The notes below the pieces were generated by a model. It was not told the origin of the DNA and ran no database searches. It saw only the letters and a program-made list of their open reading frames with translations. Source: Bacteriovoracaceae bacterium (GTDB taxonomy: Bacteria; Bdellovibrionota; Bacteriovoracia; Bacteriovoracales; Bacteriovoracaceae). From it: 64,000 nt of DNA. Shown piece by piece: positions 18,371 to 27,249 of the stretch; position 1 is the stretch's first letter; every line of letters begins with the position of its first letter. The stretch lies in assembly GCA_947377285.1 (NCBI GenBank), contig CANCFT010000018.1, positions 1 to 64,000 on the forward strand. The letters are read 5' to 3'. A program made the translations under genes and the position numbers.

Positions 18371-18417
18371 AAAATAGACAAGGCCTTTGCAAAAAGTCAA
18401 AGGCCCTTATCTATTTT
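18371..18417. terminator. bidirectional-looking terminator downstream of lpdA
   Basis: GGCCTTTG and CAAAGGCC form the core stem around an eight-base loop, extended by AAAATAGA and TCTATTTT on the outside. It lies just after the lpdA stop and before the hydrolase gene on the minus strand. Confidence 0.75.
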
Positions 18418-18423
18418 AAATAA

Positions 18424-19827
18424 TTATATATTTAAAGCGCGGTTATCGGTCGCTGCCAAACAAGCCTCTTTCAAACACTCAGAATAAGTTGGATGAGCGT
18501 GGCTAGTGCGAGCAATATCTTCAGCAGATGCGCGATACTCCATTGCAAGGACTGCCTCTCCAATAAGATCAGCACACCGAGGTCCTATCATATGCACCCC
18601 TAAAATTTCATCTGTTTTTTTATCAGCTAAAACTTTCACAAATCCATCTGATTCGTTTGAGGCCCGAGCGCGCCCAGAAGCTTTAAAGGGAAATGATCCG
18701 GATTTATATTCTTTACCAACAGCTTTTAGTTGCTCTTCTGTAAGGCCCACTGCCGCGACTTCAGGCCATGTATAAACTACACCGGGAATAAGATTATAAT
18801 CAATATGGGGACGTTGACCGGCCATATACTCAGCAACCAGAACTCCTTCTTCTTCAGCTTTATGAGCAAGCATCGCTCCTTTAACAACATCACCAATAGC
18901 ATAAATATGTGGGACATTTGTTAACAGATGAGCATCAGTGTGCACTCTTCCTCTTTCGTCTAATTTAACACCGGCAGCTTCAAGATTAAGCCCGTCAGTA
19001 TAGGGACGTCTTCCAACAGCTATCAAACAATAATCCCCTTCAAGGGTGATAGTTGCTTCAGATGATTTTGCTTTTGCTTTAACCGTTACTTTTTTTCCAT
19101 TTGATATAACTTCAGTCACACCGTGACCTAAGAAAAATTCGACTCCATCTTTTTTTAAAATTTTGTGAAGACTTTTTGAAAGTTCACTATCCATAGTTGA
19201 AATGATAGAATCAGCATATTCAACAACCGATACTTCAGTTCCTAGTCTTCTAAAGACAGAAGTCAATTCAAGACCAATAACTCCTCCACCGATAACTATT
19301 AATTTTTTCGGAAGTTCTTTGAGAACTAATGCTTCTGTTGAAGTGATTATTCTTTCTTTATCTATTGTTACTCCTGGCAAGCTCGAAGGTTTTGAGCCAG
19401 TCGCGATAACAATTTTTTTCCCTTTTATTTCCTGAGTTTCTTTTTCACCTTTAATGCTAACGGTATTGGCGTCTTTAAAAGATCCCAGACCAACATACAC
19501 ATCAACTTTATTTTTTTTCATCAAAAAGCTAACACCACCTGAAACATCAGAAACAACTTTTTTTACTCTATCTCGCATTTTATTAAAATCGAGGGCCACT
19601 GTACCTGCACTTATCCCATGATCAGCAAATGTATGAGTCAATTCATGAAATTTCTCAGAGGAATCAAGCCATGCTTTTGAAGGAATACATCCTACATTTA
19701 AACATGTTCCACCAAGAGTCTTATATTTTTCTATAATGGCAACTTTCATTCCAAGTTGAGCACATCTAACTGCACAAATATATCCGCCTGGGCCTGAACC
19801 AATAATGACTACGTCGTACTCTTTCAT
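18424..19827 (-). CDS. lpdA: dihydrolipoyl dehydrogenase (E3)
   Basis: The 467-residue flavoprotein disulphide reductase has the FAD-binding GSGPGGY at 11-17, the redox-active disulphide in GGTCLNVGCIPSK, the NAD-binding GGGVIGLEL, a second FAD motif around YAIGDV, and the C-terminal catalytic His in HAHPTYSE. It reoxidises dihydrolipoyl groups of the 2-oxo-acid dehydrogenase complexes using NAD. AGGAG precedes the ATG. It lies downstream of sucA and sucB, separated from sucB by a methyltransferase gene, and is probably the E3 of that complex and perhaps of pyruvate dehydrogenase as well. Confidence 0.97.
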   Translation of the reverse strand: MKEYDVVIIGSGPGGYICAVRCAQLGMKVAIIEKYKTLGGTCLNVGCIPSKAWLDSSEKFHELTHTFADHGISAGTVALDFNKMRDRVKKVVSDVSGGVSFLMKKNKVDVYVGLGSFKDANTVSIKGEKETQEIKGKKIVIATGSKPSSLPGVTIDKERIITSTEALVLKELPKKLIVIGGGVIGLELTSVFRRLGTEVSVVEYADSIISTMDSELSKSLHKILKKDGVEFFLGHGVTEVISNGKKVTVKAKAKSSEATITLEGDYCLIAVGRRPYTDGLNLEAAGVKLDERGRVHTDAHLLTNVPHIYAIGDVVKGAMLAHKAEEEGVLVAEYMAGQRPHIDYNLIPGVVYTWPEVAAVGLTEEQLKAVGKEYKSGSFPFKASGRARASNESDGFVKVLADKKTDEILGVHMIGPRCADLIGEAVLAMEYRASAEDIARTSHAHPTYSECLKEACLAATDNRALNI

Positions 19828-19869
19828 GTTATTCGTTGCTCCTCTTAATTGTTTAATTTATACAGTCTT

Positions 19870-20700
19870 TTAAAACATTCCGTTTCTAGCTTTTGCTTGA
19901 ATAAATGAAAAAAAGAATACAGCGTTCGGGTCATTGGCCACCACACTCATTTCACTTTTCATTCCATCAACAGTTGCCTGGTCTACATATTTTGCTTTTA
20001 ATAATTGGTCACTGGCACTCATTAAGAGCTCACTCCAAAATTCAATGATCTCTTTTCTTTTTTGCGGATAACGATTGTCGAGAAACCAAGTTTTCACTTC
20101 AGTCTCAATATTTCGATACCCATTTTGCATTAAGAGATTCCCAAGTTTGGCCCCCATAAATGGGTCCCCTTTTTGATCATATTGATAATCGTTAAAGGCC
20201 ATCCAGTATTTCCAAACATTAGGAGAATATGGATCGAGGAAAAAAGATGAATTCAGCACTTCAGTGATATAAACAATACCACCTGGACTCAAGACTCTTC
20301 TGACTTCTGAGAGCACTCTTCTTGGGTCAGGGACATGCTCTAAAACAAAACATAAAAAAGCAGCATCAAAACTTTCAGCATCAAACTTTAAGTCTTCTCC
20401 ACTCATTTGTTTTAATTCATATCGATCTTTTGCAAAAGCAAGTTGCGAAAGACTCGACTTAGCAGCGGTCAATTGTTTGTCACTTAAATCAATGGCCGTT
20501 AATTTAATATCGGGAAATCGGCGTAAAAGAATTTCGGATTGAGCTCCGACTCCACAGCCCACTTCCAAGACTTTCTTGCTCGAAGAAAAATTTATATTTT
20601 GATAAATTGTATGTTCGGCAAAGCGGGCCTGTCTTCTTAAACGCTCTTGTTCAACAGGAGAGAATCCGTGCAGATAAGGAAAATCCGTTTTTTCTGACAT
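19870..20700 (-). CDS. class I SAM-dependent methyltransferase
   Basis: Motif I is VLEVGCGVGAQSE (about residue 46), followed by the acidic ribose-binding end of strand 2 (LTAIDLS) and motif IV (FDAAFLCFVLEHVPDP). A post-I SAM-binding loop (MSGEDLKFD) is also visible. The C-terminal 100 residues are an aromatic, charged extension that may select the substrate. GGAGG precedes the ATG. Its position between sucB and lpdA, with 26- and 42-base gaps, suggests co-transcription with 2-oxoglutarate dehydrogenase. The substrate is unknown; quinone or small-acid methylation is possible. Confidence 0.85.
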   Translation of the reverse strand: MSEKTDFPYLHGFSPVEQERLRRQARFAEHTIYQNINFSSSKKVLEVGCGVGAQSEILLRRFPDIKLTAIDLSDKQLTAAKSSLSQLAFAKDRYELKQMSGEDLKFDAESFDAAFLCFVLEHVPDPRRVLSEVRRVLSPGGIVYITEVLNSSFFLDPYSPNVWKYWMAFNDYQYDQKGDPFMGAKLGNLLMQNGYRNIETEVKTWFLDNRYPQKRKEIIEFWSELLMSASDQLLKAKYVDQATVDGMKSEMSVVANDPNAVFFFSFIQAKARNGMF

Positions 20701-20726
20701 ACGCCCTCCATTTTTATTATAAGTTC

Positions 20727-21950
20727 TTAGACATCAAGAAGAAGTCTTGATGGGTCTTCAAGAAGTTCTTTCACTTGTTTTAAAAAGCTCACTGATTCAC
20801 GTCCATCAATAATCCGGTGGTCATAAGATAATGCCAAATACATCATTGGGCGAATAACTACTTGGCCGTTTAAGGCAATCGGTCTTTCAATTATATTATG
20901 CATACCAAGAATAGCTGATTGAGGAATATTTAATATAGGTGTAGAAAGCATTGAACCAAACACACCACCATTAGTGATCGAAAAAGTTCCACCTTGCATT
21001 TCTTCAATCGTAATTTTTCCATCACGAGCTTTAGTAGCTAGTGCTAAAATTTCTTTTTCAATTTGAGCAAGCGATAAACTTTCTGCATTTCTCACGACAG
21101 GAACCACAAGTCCTTTTGGTGTTGAAACAGCAATCCCAATATCGGCATAGTCGTGATAAATAATTTCGTCCCCATTGATTTGGGCATTTACAGATGGATA
21201 ATCTTTCAAGGCAACAGTCACAGCTTTAGTAAATAAAGACATGAACCCAAGACCAACACCATGCTTTTTAGTAAAAGCATCTTTATATTTTTTTCTTAGA
21301 TTCATCAGTTCATACATATCAACTTCATTAAAAGTTGTAAGCATGGCCGTAGTATTTTTAGCTTCTACTAATTTAGTAGCAATTGTTTTTCTCAAGCGAG
21401 ACATTTTTTCAGTTCGTAAATTTCTCGATCCAGGGGCCATTACTGTTGCTGCAGCTTTAGGTGCAGAGCTTGCAGGTGCTGCAACTTTTGCACTTGAAGA
21501 ATTCATTGCATCTTCTTTAGTAATCCGTCCATCTTTACCAGAGCCTACGACAGAGGCTGCACTCACTCCTTTTTCTTCTAGGATTTTTCTTGCAGCAGGA
21601 CTGGGGACATTTATTTCCTTACTACTTGCAGAACTCACCGTCGCAGCCGCAACTGGAGCAAGGGCCGCTGCTTTAGGAGCTTCAGTTTTTACAGCAGTAG
21701 CAGCTGGTTTAGCAGCACTAGTATCAAGCTCGCCGATTTTGGCACCAATTTTTAACTCAGCTCCGGCCTCGGCCATTATTTTTAAAACACCTGCACTTGG
21801 TGCCGGTAATTCCATTGACGCTTTATCCGATTCAATTTCACATACGGCTTCACCTTCAGCGACATAATCACCATCTTTTTTAAGCCATGAGGATAAAGTA
21901 ACTTCCGTGACAGATTCTCCGATGACCGGGATTTTTAATTCAACACTCAT
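20727..21950 (-). CDS. sucB: dihydrolipoyllysine succinyltransferase (E2 of 2-oxoglutarate dehydrogenase)
   Basis: The start at 21950 follows a GGAGA and gives the typical [14 protein letters not shown]-terminus. One lipoyl domain (about 1-78) has its lipoyl-lysine in ESDKASME. An Ala/Pro linker, a peripheral-subunit-binding domain ([13 protein letters not shown]... about 118-150) and a second Ala-rich linker follow. The catalytic domain ends with YDHRIIDGR, which contains the HxxxDG active-site motif. The enzyme transfers succinyl groups to CoA. The ribosome binding site begins just after the sucA stop, so the two are co-expressed. The E1 partner being sucA supports succinyl rather than acetyl specificity. 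Confidence 0.96.
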   Translation of the reverse strand: MSVELKIPVIGESVTEVTLSSWLKKDGDYVAEGEAVCEIESDKASMELPAPSAGVLKIMAEAGAELKIGAKIGELDTSAAKPAATAVKTEAPKAAALAPVAAATVSSASSKEINVPSPAARKILEEKGVSAASVVGSGKDGRITKEDAMNSSSAKVAAPASSAPKAAATVMAPGSRNLRTEKMSRLRKTIATKLVEAKNTTAMLTTFNEVDMYELMNLRKKYKDAFTKKHGVGLGFMSLFTKAVTVALKDYPSVNAQINGDEIIYHDYADIGIAVSTPKGLVVPVVRNAESLSLAQIEKEILALATKARDGKITIEEMQGGTFSITNGGVFGSMLSTPILNIPQSAILGMHNIIERPIALNGQVVIRPMMYLALSYDHRIIDGRESVSFLKQVKELLEDPSRLLLDV

Positions 21951-21960
21951 ATAGTCTCCG

Positions 21961-24690
21961 TTATTTTGCAAAAGCTTTCGTTACAATTTCTGCTTGTTCT
22001 TTTTTATGCACATTAGAAAATCCAGTGGCCGGGCTGGCCGAGGCTTTTCGACTAATTAGTTTAAAGCTGCCAAAAATATCTAAGTAGCGAAGTAAGTAAG
22101 TCCAATACCCCATGTTCATTGGCTCTTCTTGGACCCAAACAGTCTCGGCTTCTTTATACTTAGCAAGTATTTTTTTAATCTGGATAGATGGTAGTGGATG
22201 GAGTTGTTCTAAACGAACTATCGCCACATCATCTCTTTTATCAGCAATCTTTTTTTCATAAAGGTCATAGTAAATTTTCCCAGTACAAAAAAGAACTCGA
22301 ATTACTTTTTTTCCTACATTAGGGTCATCCATTAACTCTTGGAATTTTCCATTTATAAATTCATCTTTAGTAGACGAACAACGAGCATCTCTTAGAAGAG
22401 ATTTCGGAGTCATGACAATGGCCGGTTTTCTAAATGACCATGTCAGCTGGCGACGGATAAGGTGAAACATATTGGCCGGAGTTGAGCAATTGGCAATGAT
22501 TATATTATTATCTGCGGCCATTTGAAGGTATCTCTCAGGACGAGCACTCGAATGCTCGGGCCCAGCTCCTTCATGTCCATGTGGAAGTAACATTAATAGA
22601 CCGCTCATTCTCTGCCATTTCACTTCAGCTGAAGTGATATACTGGTCAATCACAATTTGAGCGCCGTTAGAGAAATCTCCAAATTGTGCTTCCCAAATAG
22701 TTAATGAGTTTGGACTTGTCCATGAATAACCAAATTCAAATCCAAGGACAGCGTATTCAGATAATAGTGAATTGTATAAACTCACTTTACCTTGCTTTGG
22801 AGAAATATATTCTAATCCACAATAAGCAGCATTCGTTTGGTCATCAAAAACTTTGGCATGACGGTGAGAGAAAGTCCCACGGATAACATCTTGACCTGTA
22901 AAGCGAACTGGGTGACCTTCATCTAATAAACTTCCATAAGCTAGAAGTTCAGCACTGGCCCAATCTAATTTATCAGTTTTAAAAGCAGCCTCTCGGTCAT
23001 CTAAAACTTTTTGAGTTTTTTTCATGAGCTGCATTCCAGAAGGAATTGAGTTGATGGCTTTTTGAACTCTTTCTAAAACTTCTAATTTAACTCCTGTCGC
23101 AGGAGATTCATCAAAAGAATCAACTTTTGAAAATCCTAAACCTTCCCAATCTTTATGCGGACCTTTTACTTTGAGAGGTATTTCTTTTTGGCGAACATTA
23201 TTAAAACGGTCAGAAAGTAGAAGTTTATATGCTTCAATCATTTCGTTGGCCAATAGTGATTCAATTTTTCCCGAAGTTAATAATTGATCAAGATATAGTT
23301 CTCTTGGGTTTTTGTGTTTTGTAATTAACTCATAAAGATTTGGTTGAGTATAACGGGGTTCATCCCCTTCATTATGTCCGTATTTTCTATAACAAACCAT
23401 ATCGATAAAAATATCTTCATTAAATTTTTGTCTAAATTCGACAGCTAATTCTACTGCGTAAACAACTGCTTCTGGATCATCTCCATTAACTTGAATGATT
23501 GGAGCTTCAACAGCTTTAGCAATTGAAACACAATATTGACTTGATCTTCCATCTTCAAAATCAGTTGTAAATCCAATTTGGTTATTGATAACGAAATGGA
23601 TAGATCCACCAACAGCGTAACCCTTTAACTTACTCATCTGAAGGGCTTCGTAAACAACCCCTTGGCCGGCAACTGAAGCATCCCCATGAATAATAATTGG
23701 AATCACTTTTGATAGGTCTGAATTATAATGATTATCTAAAAGTGCTCTTGAATAACCAATGGCCACAGGGGCCACAGTTTCTAAGTGCGACGGATTTGGT
23801 AAAAGTTTTACATAAACTTCTTGATCATTAATAGTTTTTTGAACAGTGGTAAATCCCATATGGTATTTTACATCTCCACTGTGACCTTGTTGCTCTTCAA
23901 TCGAGCCACCTTCAAATTCAGTAAAAATATACTCGTAAGTTTTTCCAACTGTATTTGCTAAAACATTTAATCGACCTCTATGGGCCATACCAATTATAAA
24001 CTCATGAGCGCCAAGTTCAGCTCCTTTATTGATGATGGCATCAAGTGCCGGAATAGTAGACTCTCCACCTTCAAGTGAAAATCTTTTTTGTCCCACATAT
24101 TTAGTCTGAAGAAAATTTTCAAAAACATTGTCTTCATTTAATTTTTGAAGAATTCTTTTTTTCTTCACTAAAGATAAATCAATATTTTTAGCAGTTGTTT
24201 CAATTTTCTCTCTCATCCAACGACGTATATCTGTGTTGTTTGAGTGCATGTATTGAAAACCAATTTTACCGCAATAGATTTTTTTTAAATGATCGAGAAT
24301 ATCTTGCAAAGAGGCAGGCCCTAACCCCACAAACTCTCCACATTGAAAAATAGTCGTACGGTCTGCTTCAGAGAGACCATACTCTGCTAAGCTAATGCGC
24401 GCTTGACGGTCTTTTCTTGGTCGAATGGGATTTGTGTCGGCCAGAAGATGTCCTCTGGTTCTAAAAGATTGAATCAATCTGAAAACATTAAACTCAGCAC
24501 GCCACTGTTGATCACTAAATCCTGTCCCTGCTGAAAGACCACTTCCCGATTCCGAAAATTCGAATCCTTGAAAAAATCTTTGCCAAGATTCATCAACTGA
24601 ATCAGGTGTTGATCGATAAGTGTCATACAATGAATCAATAAAAGTAATGTCAGAGCTAGAGAGATGAGTGAAGTCGATAGTCTTCGTCAT
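21961..24690 (-). CDS. sucA: 2-oxoglutarate dehydrogenase E1
   Basis: The 909-residue protein has the family N-terminus ([20 protein letters not shown]), the central [21 protein letters not shown] segment read as separate motifs, and the thiamine-diphosphate site ([13 protein letters not shown] and INNQIGFTT). The C-terminal transketolase-like region has [16 protein letters not shown] and [15 protein letters not shown]. Length and motifs match complete E1 enzymes of about 900-940 residues. It decarboxylates 2-oxoglutarate in the TCA cycle and passes succinyl to SucB. AAGGA precedes the ATG. The leader contains two overlapping hairpins. Confidence 0.97.
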   Translation of the reverse strand: MTKTIDFTHLSSSDITFIDSLYDTYRSTPDSVDESWQRFFQGFEFSESGSGLSAGTGFSDQQWRAEFNVFRLIQSFRTRGHLLADTNPIRPRKDRQARISLAEYGLSEADRTTIFQCGEFVGLGPASLQDILDHLKKIYCGKIGFQYMHSNNTDIRRWMREKIETTAKNIDLSLVKKKRILQKLNEDNVFENFLQTKYVGQKRFSLEGGESTIPALDAIINKGAELGAHEFIIGMAHRGRLNVLANTVGKTYEYIFTEFEGGSIEEQQGHSGDVKYHMGFTTVQKTINDQEVYVKLLPNPSHLETVAPVAIGYSRALLDNHYNSDLSKVIPIIIHGDASVAGQGVVYEALQMSKLKGYAVGGSIHFVINNQIGFTTDFEDGRSSQYCVSIAKAVEAPIIQVNGDDPEAVVYAVELAVEFRQKFNEDIFIDMVCYRKYGHNEGDEPRYTQPNLYELITKHKNPRELYLDQLLTSGKIESLLANEMIEAYKLLLSDRFNNVRQKEIPLKVKGPHKDWEGLGFSKVDSFDESPATGVKLEVLERVQKAINSIPSGMQLMKKTQKVLDDREAAFKTDKLDWASAELLAYGSLLDEGHPVRFTGQDVIRGTFSHRHAKVFDDQTNAAYCGLEYISPKQGKVSLYNSLLSEYAVLGFEFGYSWTSPNSLTIWEAQFGDFSNGAQIVIDQYITSAEVKWQRMSGLLMLLPHGHEGAGPEHSSARPERYLQMAADNNIIIANCSTPANMFHLIRRQLTWSFRKPAIVMTPKSLLRDARCSSTKDEFINGKFQELMDDPNVGKKVIRVLFCTGKIYYDLYEKKIADKRDDVAIVRLEQLHPLPSIQIKKILAKYKEAETVWVQEEPMNMGYWTYLLRYLDIFGSFKLISRKASASPATGFSNVHKKEQAEIVTKAFAK

Positions 24691-24716
24691 AAACTTCCTT
24701 AAAATAAAAACGAACT

Positions 24717-24750
24717 GCCGAGCAAAACACTCGGCTAAAAAAAGATAGCC
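24717..24750 (-). promoter_or_regulatory. two mutually exclusive hairpins in the sucA leader
   Basis: GCCGAG with CTCGGC (24717-24735) and GGCTA with TAGCC (24733-24750) share bases, so only one stem can form at a time. On the minus strand the first is followed after a few bases by a T-rich stretch, 27-60 bases before the sucA ATG. This could be an attenuator or an mRNA-stability element. Confidence 0.35.
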
Positions 24751-24841
24751 TTAATATAGATCTAAGATATCAAAATTTTAAGTTTTTTTTCACATTAGGA
24801 AGAAATGTCTCAATTATTTTTTGCTTAACAAAAATTCAGAA

Positions 24842-25327
24842 CTACTGATGGCAGCATTTCTTCGCTTTTTTACCAGATCCACAAGGACATGGGTCATTGC
24901 GACCTACTTTTGCTTCGACTCTGCGAACCGTATTGTTTCTCATGACACCATCTACGAAGAACCATTCCCCTGCTTCTTTTTTAAACGTGCTCAATTCATG
25001 GTGTGATTGTTCACTATCGTTGAATTTGAACTTACATTTAAATTCAACTTGCCCTTCTGTATCTTTAGCAGTGCCTTTGCTGACTTCGCGAATCTCTAAA
25101 CCTAACCATTCCGAGTTCAAGGCCCAAGATTTAACACCGTCCATATCTAGTTCTTTACGAGTCGACTCGTGATGCGTTTTATAAATATAATCCATTTCAC
25201 CAACTGCAAATGCCGTATAGCGAGAACGCATAAGCGCTTCAGCAGTGGGAGCTTTGGCAGATCCGTTAATAAAAGGTTGGCAGCATTCGCTGTAATTTTT
25301 TGTTGATCCGCAAGCACATAAACTCAT
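24842..25327 (-). CDS. ychJ: YchJ-like SEC-C protein
   Basis: SEC-C zinc motifs lie at both ends: CACGS...CC at residues 4-17 and [17 protein letters not shown] at the C-terminus. The middle holds the NTF2-like YchJ domain, with [20 protein letters not shown] near residue 30. The 161-residue length and both motifs match YchJ-family proteins, which probably bind zinc and associate with protein export or ribosomes; the exact role is unsettled. TAAGGAG precedes the ATG. It is followed upstream by a methyltransferase gene on the same strand. Confidence 0.9.
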   Translation of the reverse strand: MSLCACGSTKNYSECCQPFINGSAKAPTAEALMRSRYTAFAVGEMDYIYKTHHESTRKELDMDGVKSWALNSEWLGLEIREVSKGTAKDTEGQVEFKCKFKFNDSEQSHHELSTFKKEAGEWFFVDGVMRNNTVRRVEAKVGRNDPCPCGSGKKAKKCCHQ

Positions 25328-25340
25328 GTTAACTAACTCC

Positions 25341-26018
25341 TTAAAAGCGAAATAATAAATCTGTAAAACTGCTGTTATCCGTCTCGTGGTGAATTTTACT
25401 TTCTAAGAGTCTACTCGAAATAAAGGTAAAATGGGGACGAAAAAATTTGAGATATTTCTCTCTCGAGCGGTGAATGGCATATTCATCTTTAAACTTAACT
25501 TCTTCAATTTGGTGTTTTAATTCCAGATCAGTAGGCACGGATAAATACAAATACCTGACTCTCGCAGCAAGAACAGGCATGACTAGAAGAATTTCTTCAT
25601 CACTTAAATATTGAAGTACTGAAGTGCATATTCCTAAATCAAAAATTTTATCTTTTTTTAATTCTGTTTGGGCCCAAGTCGAAAGATCAGTATTAAGCAT
25701 TAGTAATTTTGTACTTTCTGCGGGTCTAATGTCTCGTTTACTCACTAAATCAAAGGCGTGCTTAGAGGGTTCTAATCCACAGGCCCTATAGGGAATAAAG
25801 GTTTTTAAAACTTCTTCAAATAAAATACCAAGACCAAATCCGAGGTCAATAACACTGCTAATATCGACGGCCTCTAAACTAAAAATAGCCTTCATATAAG
25901 CAGCATGCTCTCGGGCATTAATAATATTATCCATTTCTTCTGGTTCAGCGTAATTCACATCCCAATAATCTTTTGAAAATCCGACGGCGCCAACTTGTTG
26001 TTTGGAATTTTTTTTCAT
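25341..26018 (-). CDS. class I SAM methyltransferase-like protein
   Basis: Motif I is seen in [15 protein letters not shown] (about residue 56), with the next strand ending in CGLEPS and a motif-IV-like [18 protein letters not shown]. Motif I carries Phe where most have Cys/Ala (GFGLG), but the glycine pattern is intact. The C-terminus is basic and aromatic. Its start overlaps the stop of the upstream membrane-protein gene by four bases. The substrate is unknown. Confidence 0.75.
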   Translation of the reverse strand: MKKNSKQQVGAVGFSKDYWDVNYAEPEEMDNIINAREHAAYMKAIFSLEAVDISSVIDLGFGLGILFEEVLKTFIPYRACGLEPSKHAFDLVSKRDIRPAESTKLLMLNTDLSTWAQTELKKDKIFDLGICTSVLQYLSDEEILLVMPVLAARVRYLYLSVPTDLELKHQIEEVKFKDEYAIHRSREKYLKFFRPHFTFISSRLLESKIHHETDNSSFTDLLFRF

Positions 26019-26377
26019 AATGGTTTATTAACCGCTAACCAAATACTTAATCCGGCCAAAAATAATAATAGCCCAACGATAAAAGACTTTATTTGATTGC
26101 CTTTCATTTTAAAGAGTCCAATAAATAAAAGATTAATGAGTATCCAGTTGACGAATTTAAGTTTAATCCACAATGGAAATGGTTGGTTGTGTTTAAAACC
26201 TAGCCTGGCAATTAGTCCCATTCCTGCAACCATGATGAGAAAACTAACAATACCTACTACCCATTTACCTTTAGTTTTTTCAATGAAAGATGCTTTTGTA
26301 AAAACAAATCCAAGGCTTGAAAAAAAGCAAAGAATAAAAAATACGTGCAATAATTTATATGTTTCGTAATCAATCAT
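26015..26377 (-). CDS. small four-helix membrane protein
   Basis: It has 120 residues with four predicted membrane segments (about 5-25, 40-60, 72-90 and 97-115). A His near the N-terminus (LLHVFF) and the overall layout resemble SirB2-like or heme-associated small membrane proteins, but this is a weak match. AGGAT precedes the ATG. It overlaps the methyltransferase gene by four bases, which suggests linked expression. Confidence 0.7.
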   Translation of the reverse strand: MIDYETYKLLHVFFILCFFSSLGFVFTKASFIEKTKGKWVVGIVSFLIMVAGMGLIARLGFKHNQPFPLWIKLKFVNWILINLLFIGLFKMKGNQIKSFIVGLLLFLAGLSIWLAVNKPL

Positions 26378-26493
26378 TTGTTTATCCTTAATTTAAAATT
26401 CGCAATCATTATACAAGACCATTATAATCAAATATCCCAAAGTATCAAGAGTGAGCAATCTCCAATCACCTTTCATTTTGTTTGATTCTTCAT

Positions 26494-26499
26494 TAGAAT
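26494..26499 (+). promoter_or_regulatory. -10 element next to a start codon
   Basis: TAGAAT ends six bases before the ATG of the gene at 26506, and no Shine-Dalgarno is present. The spacing fits a leaderless transcript. The -35 region is not convincing. Confidence 0.35.
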
Positions 26500-26505
26500 G
26501 GATTT

Positions 26506-27249
26506 ATGGAAATATGGACAAGCCGAAAATACCGAAAAGAAGATAAGATTTACCGAGGTGCATTTACTTATAACCGCAATGAATCTTCATACGCTGAAGA
26601 AATATTTGATGTCTACAAAGATAAAAAAGACCAAAGCTTTCATTATGTCTCAGAAGCAATAGTTAAAGTTTCGACTGGAGAAATTCTCACTCTTCATGTC
26701 GAGTATATTGTAAACAAAGAATATATTCCACAAATGGTAGTCATCGAAAAACTTATGGGGAAAGAAAGCACTAGAGAAACTTATGAGTATATTGTAAGAC
26801 GAAATCATCTCCTCTATAAATTCATCAACTCTAAAGGCGACGAGCATAATGAGGAAATCTCAACTGCTCCCAAATACCATATTGCAACCCCAACAGCTGC
26901 CAGTTCTATGCTTTTTTTACGATCCAAAAAGTTTGATTCAAGTGGGAAAAATGCTTTTAATATATTAGTGGGATCTAATCACTGGGAATTTAAAGAAGCA
27001 CCAGTTTTTAAAAATATTATATTAGAGCGAGCCGGTCTCACTGCTGAAAAAATGAATATTGATGGACAAAATGTCACAGCAACTAGCTATAGAATGTATG
27101 ATGAAAATACAGATTTTAAACTTATTAAAGAACCTCCCCATATAAAAATTCTTTTAAGCCAGCACGCCGCCATTCCTTACCAAGTCAGAACTGACGACGG
27201 GACAAAAATCCAAATTAAATATTTGAATGATCTCAGTGAGAAAGAGTAG
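26506..27249 (+). CDS. conserved-looking hypothetical cytoplasmic protein
   Basis: It has 247 residues, no signal peptide and no membrane segment. It is beta-rich with many Lys/Glu/Tyr residues, for example a repeated pattern of strands at 35-110, and then a segment around TPTAASSMLFLRSKKF. I recognise no family. The start is set by a -10 element rather than a ribosome binding site. The 3' end overlaps the convergent helicase gene by 17 bases. Confidence 0.7.
   Translation: MEIWTSRKYRKEDKIYRGAFTYNRNESSYAEEIFDVYKDKKDQSFHYVSEAIVKVSTGEILTLHVEYIVNKEYIPQMVVIEKLMGKESTRETYEYIVRRNHLLYKFINSKGDEHNEEISTAPKYHIATPTAASSMLFLRSKKFDSSGKNAFNILVGSNHWEFKEAPVFKNIILERAGLTAEKMNIDGQNVTATSYRMYDENTDFKLIKEPPHIKILLSQHAAIPYQVRTDDGTKIQIKYLNDLSEKE

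Noticed and set aside
21241-21867. 208-codon plus-strand frame inside sucB
   Set aside because: It mirrors the Ala-rich linkers of a clear E2 gene; no start signal and no recognisable protein.
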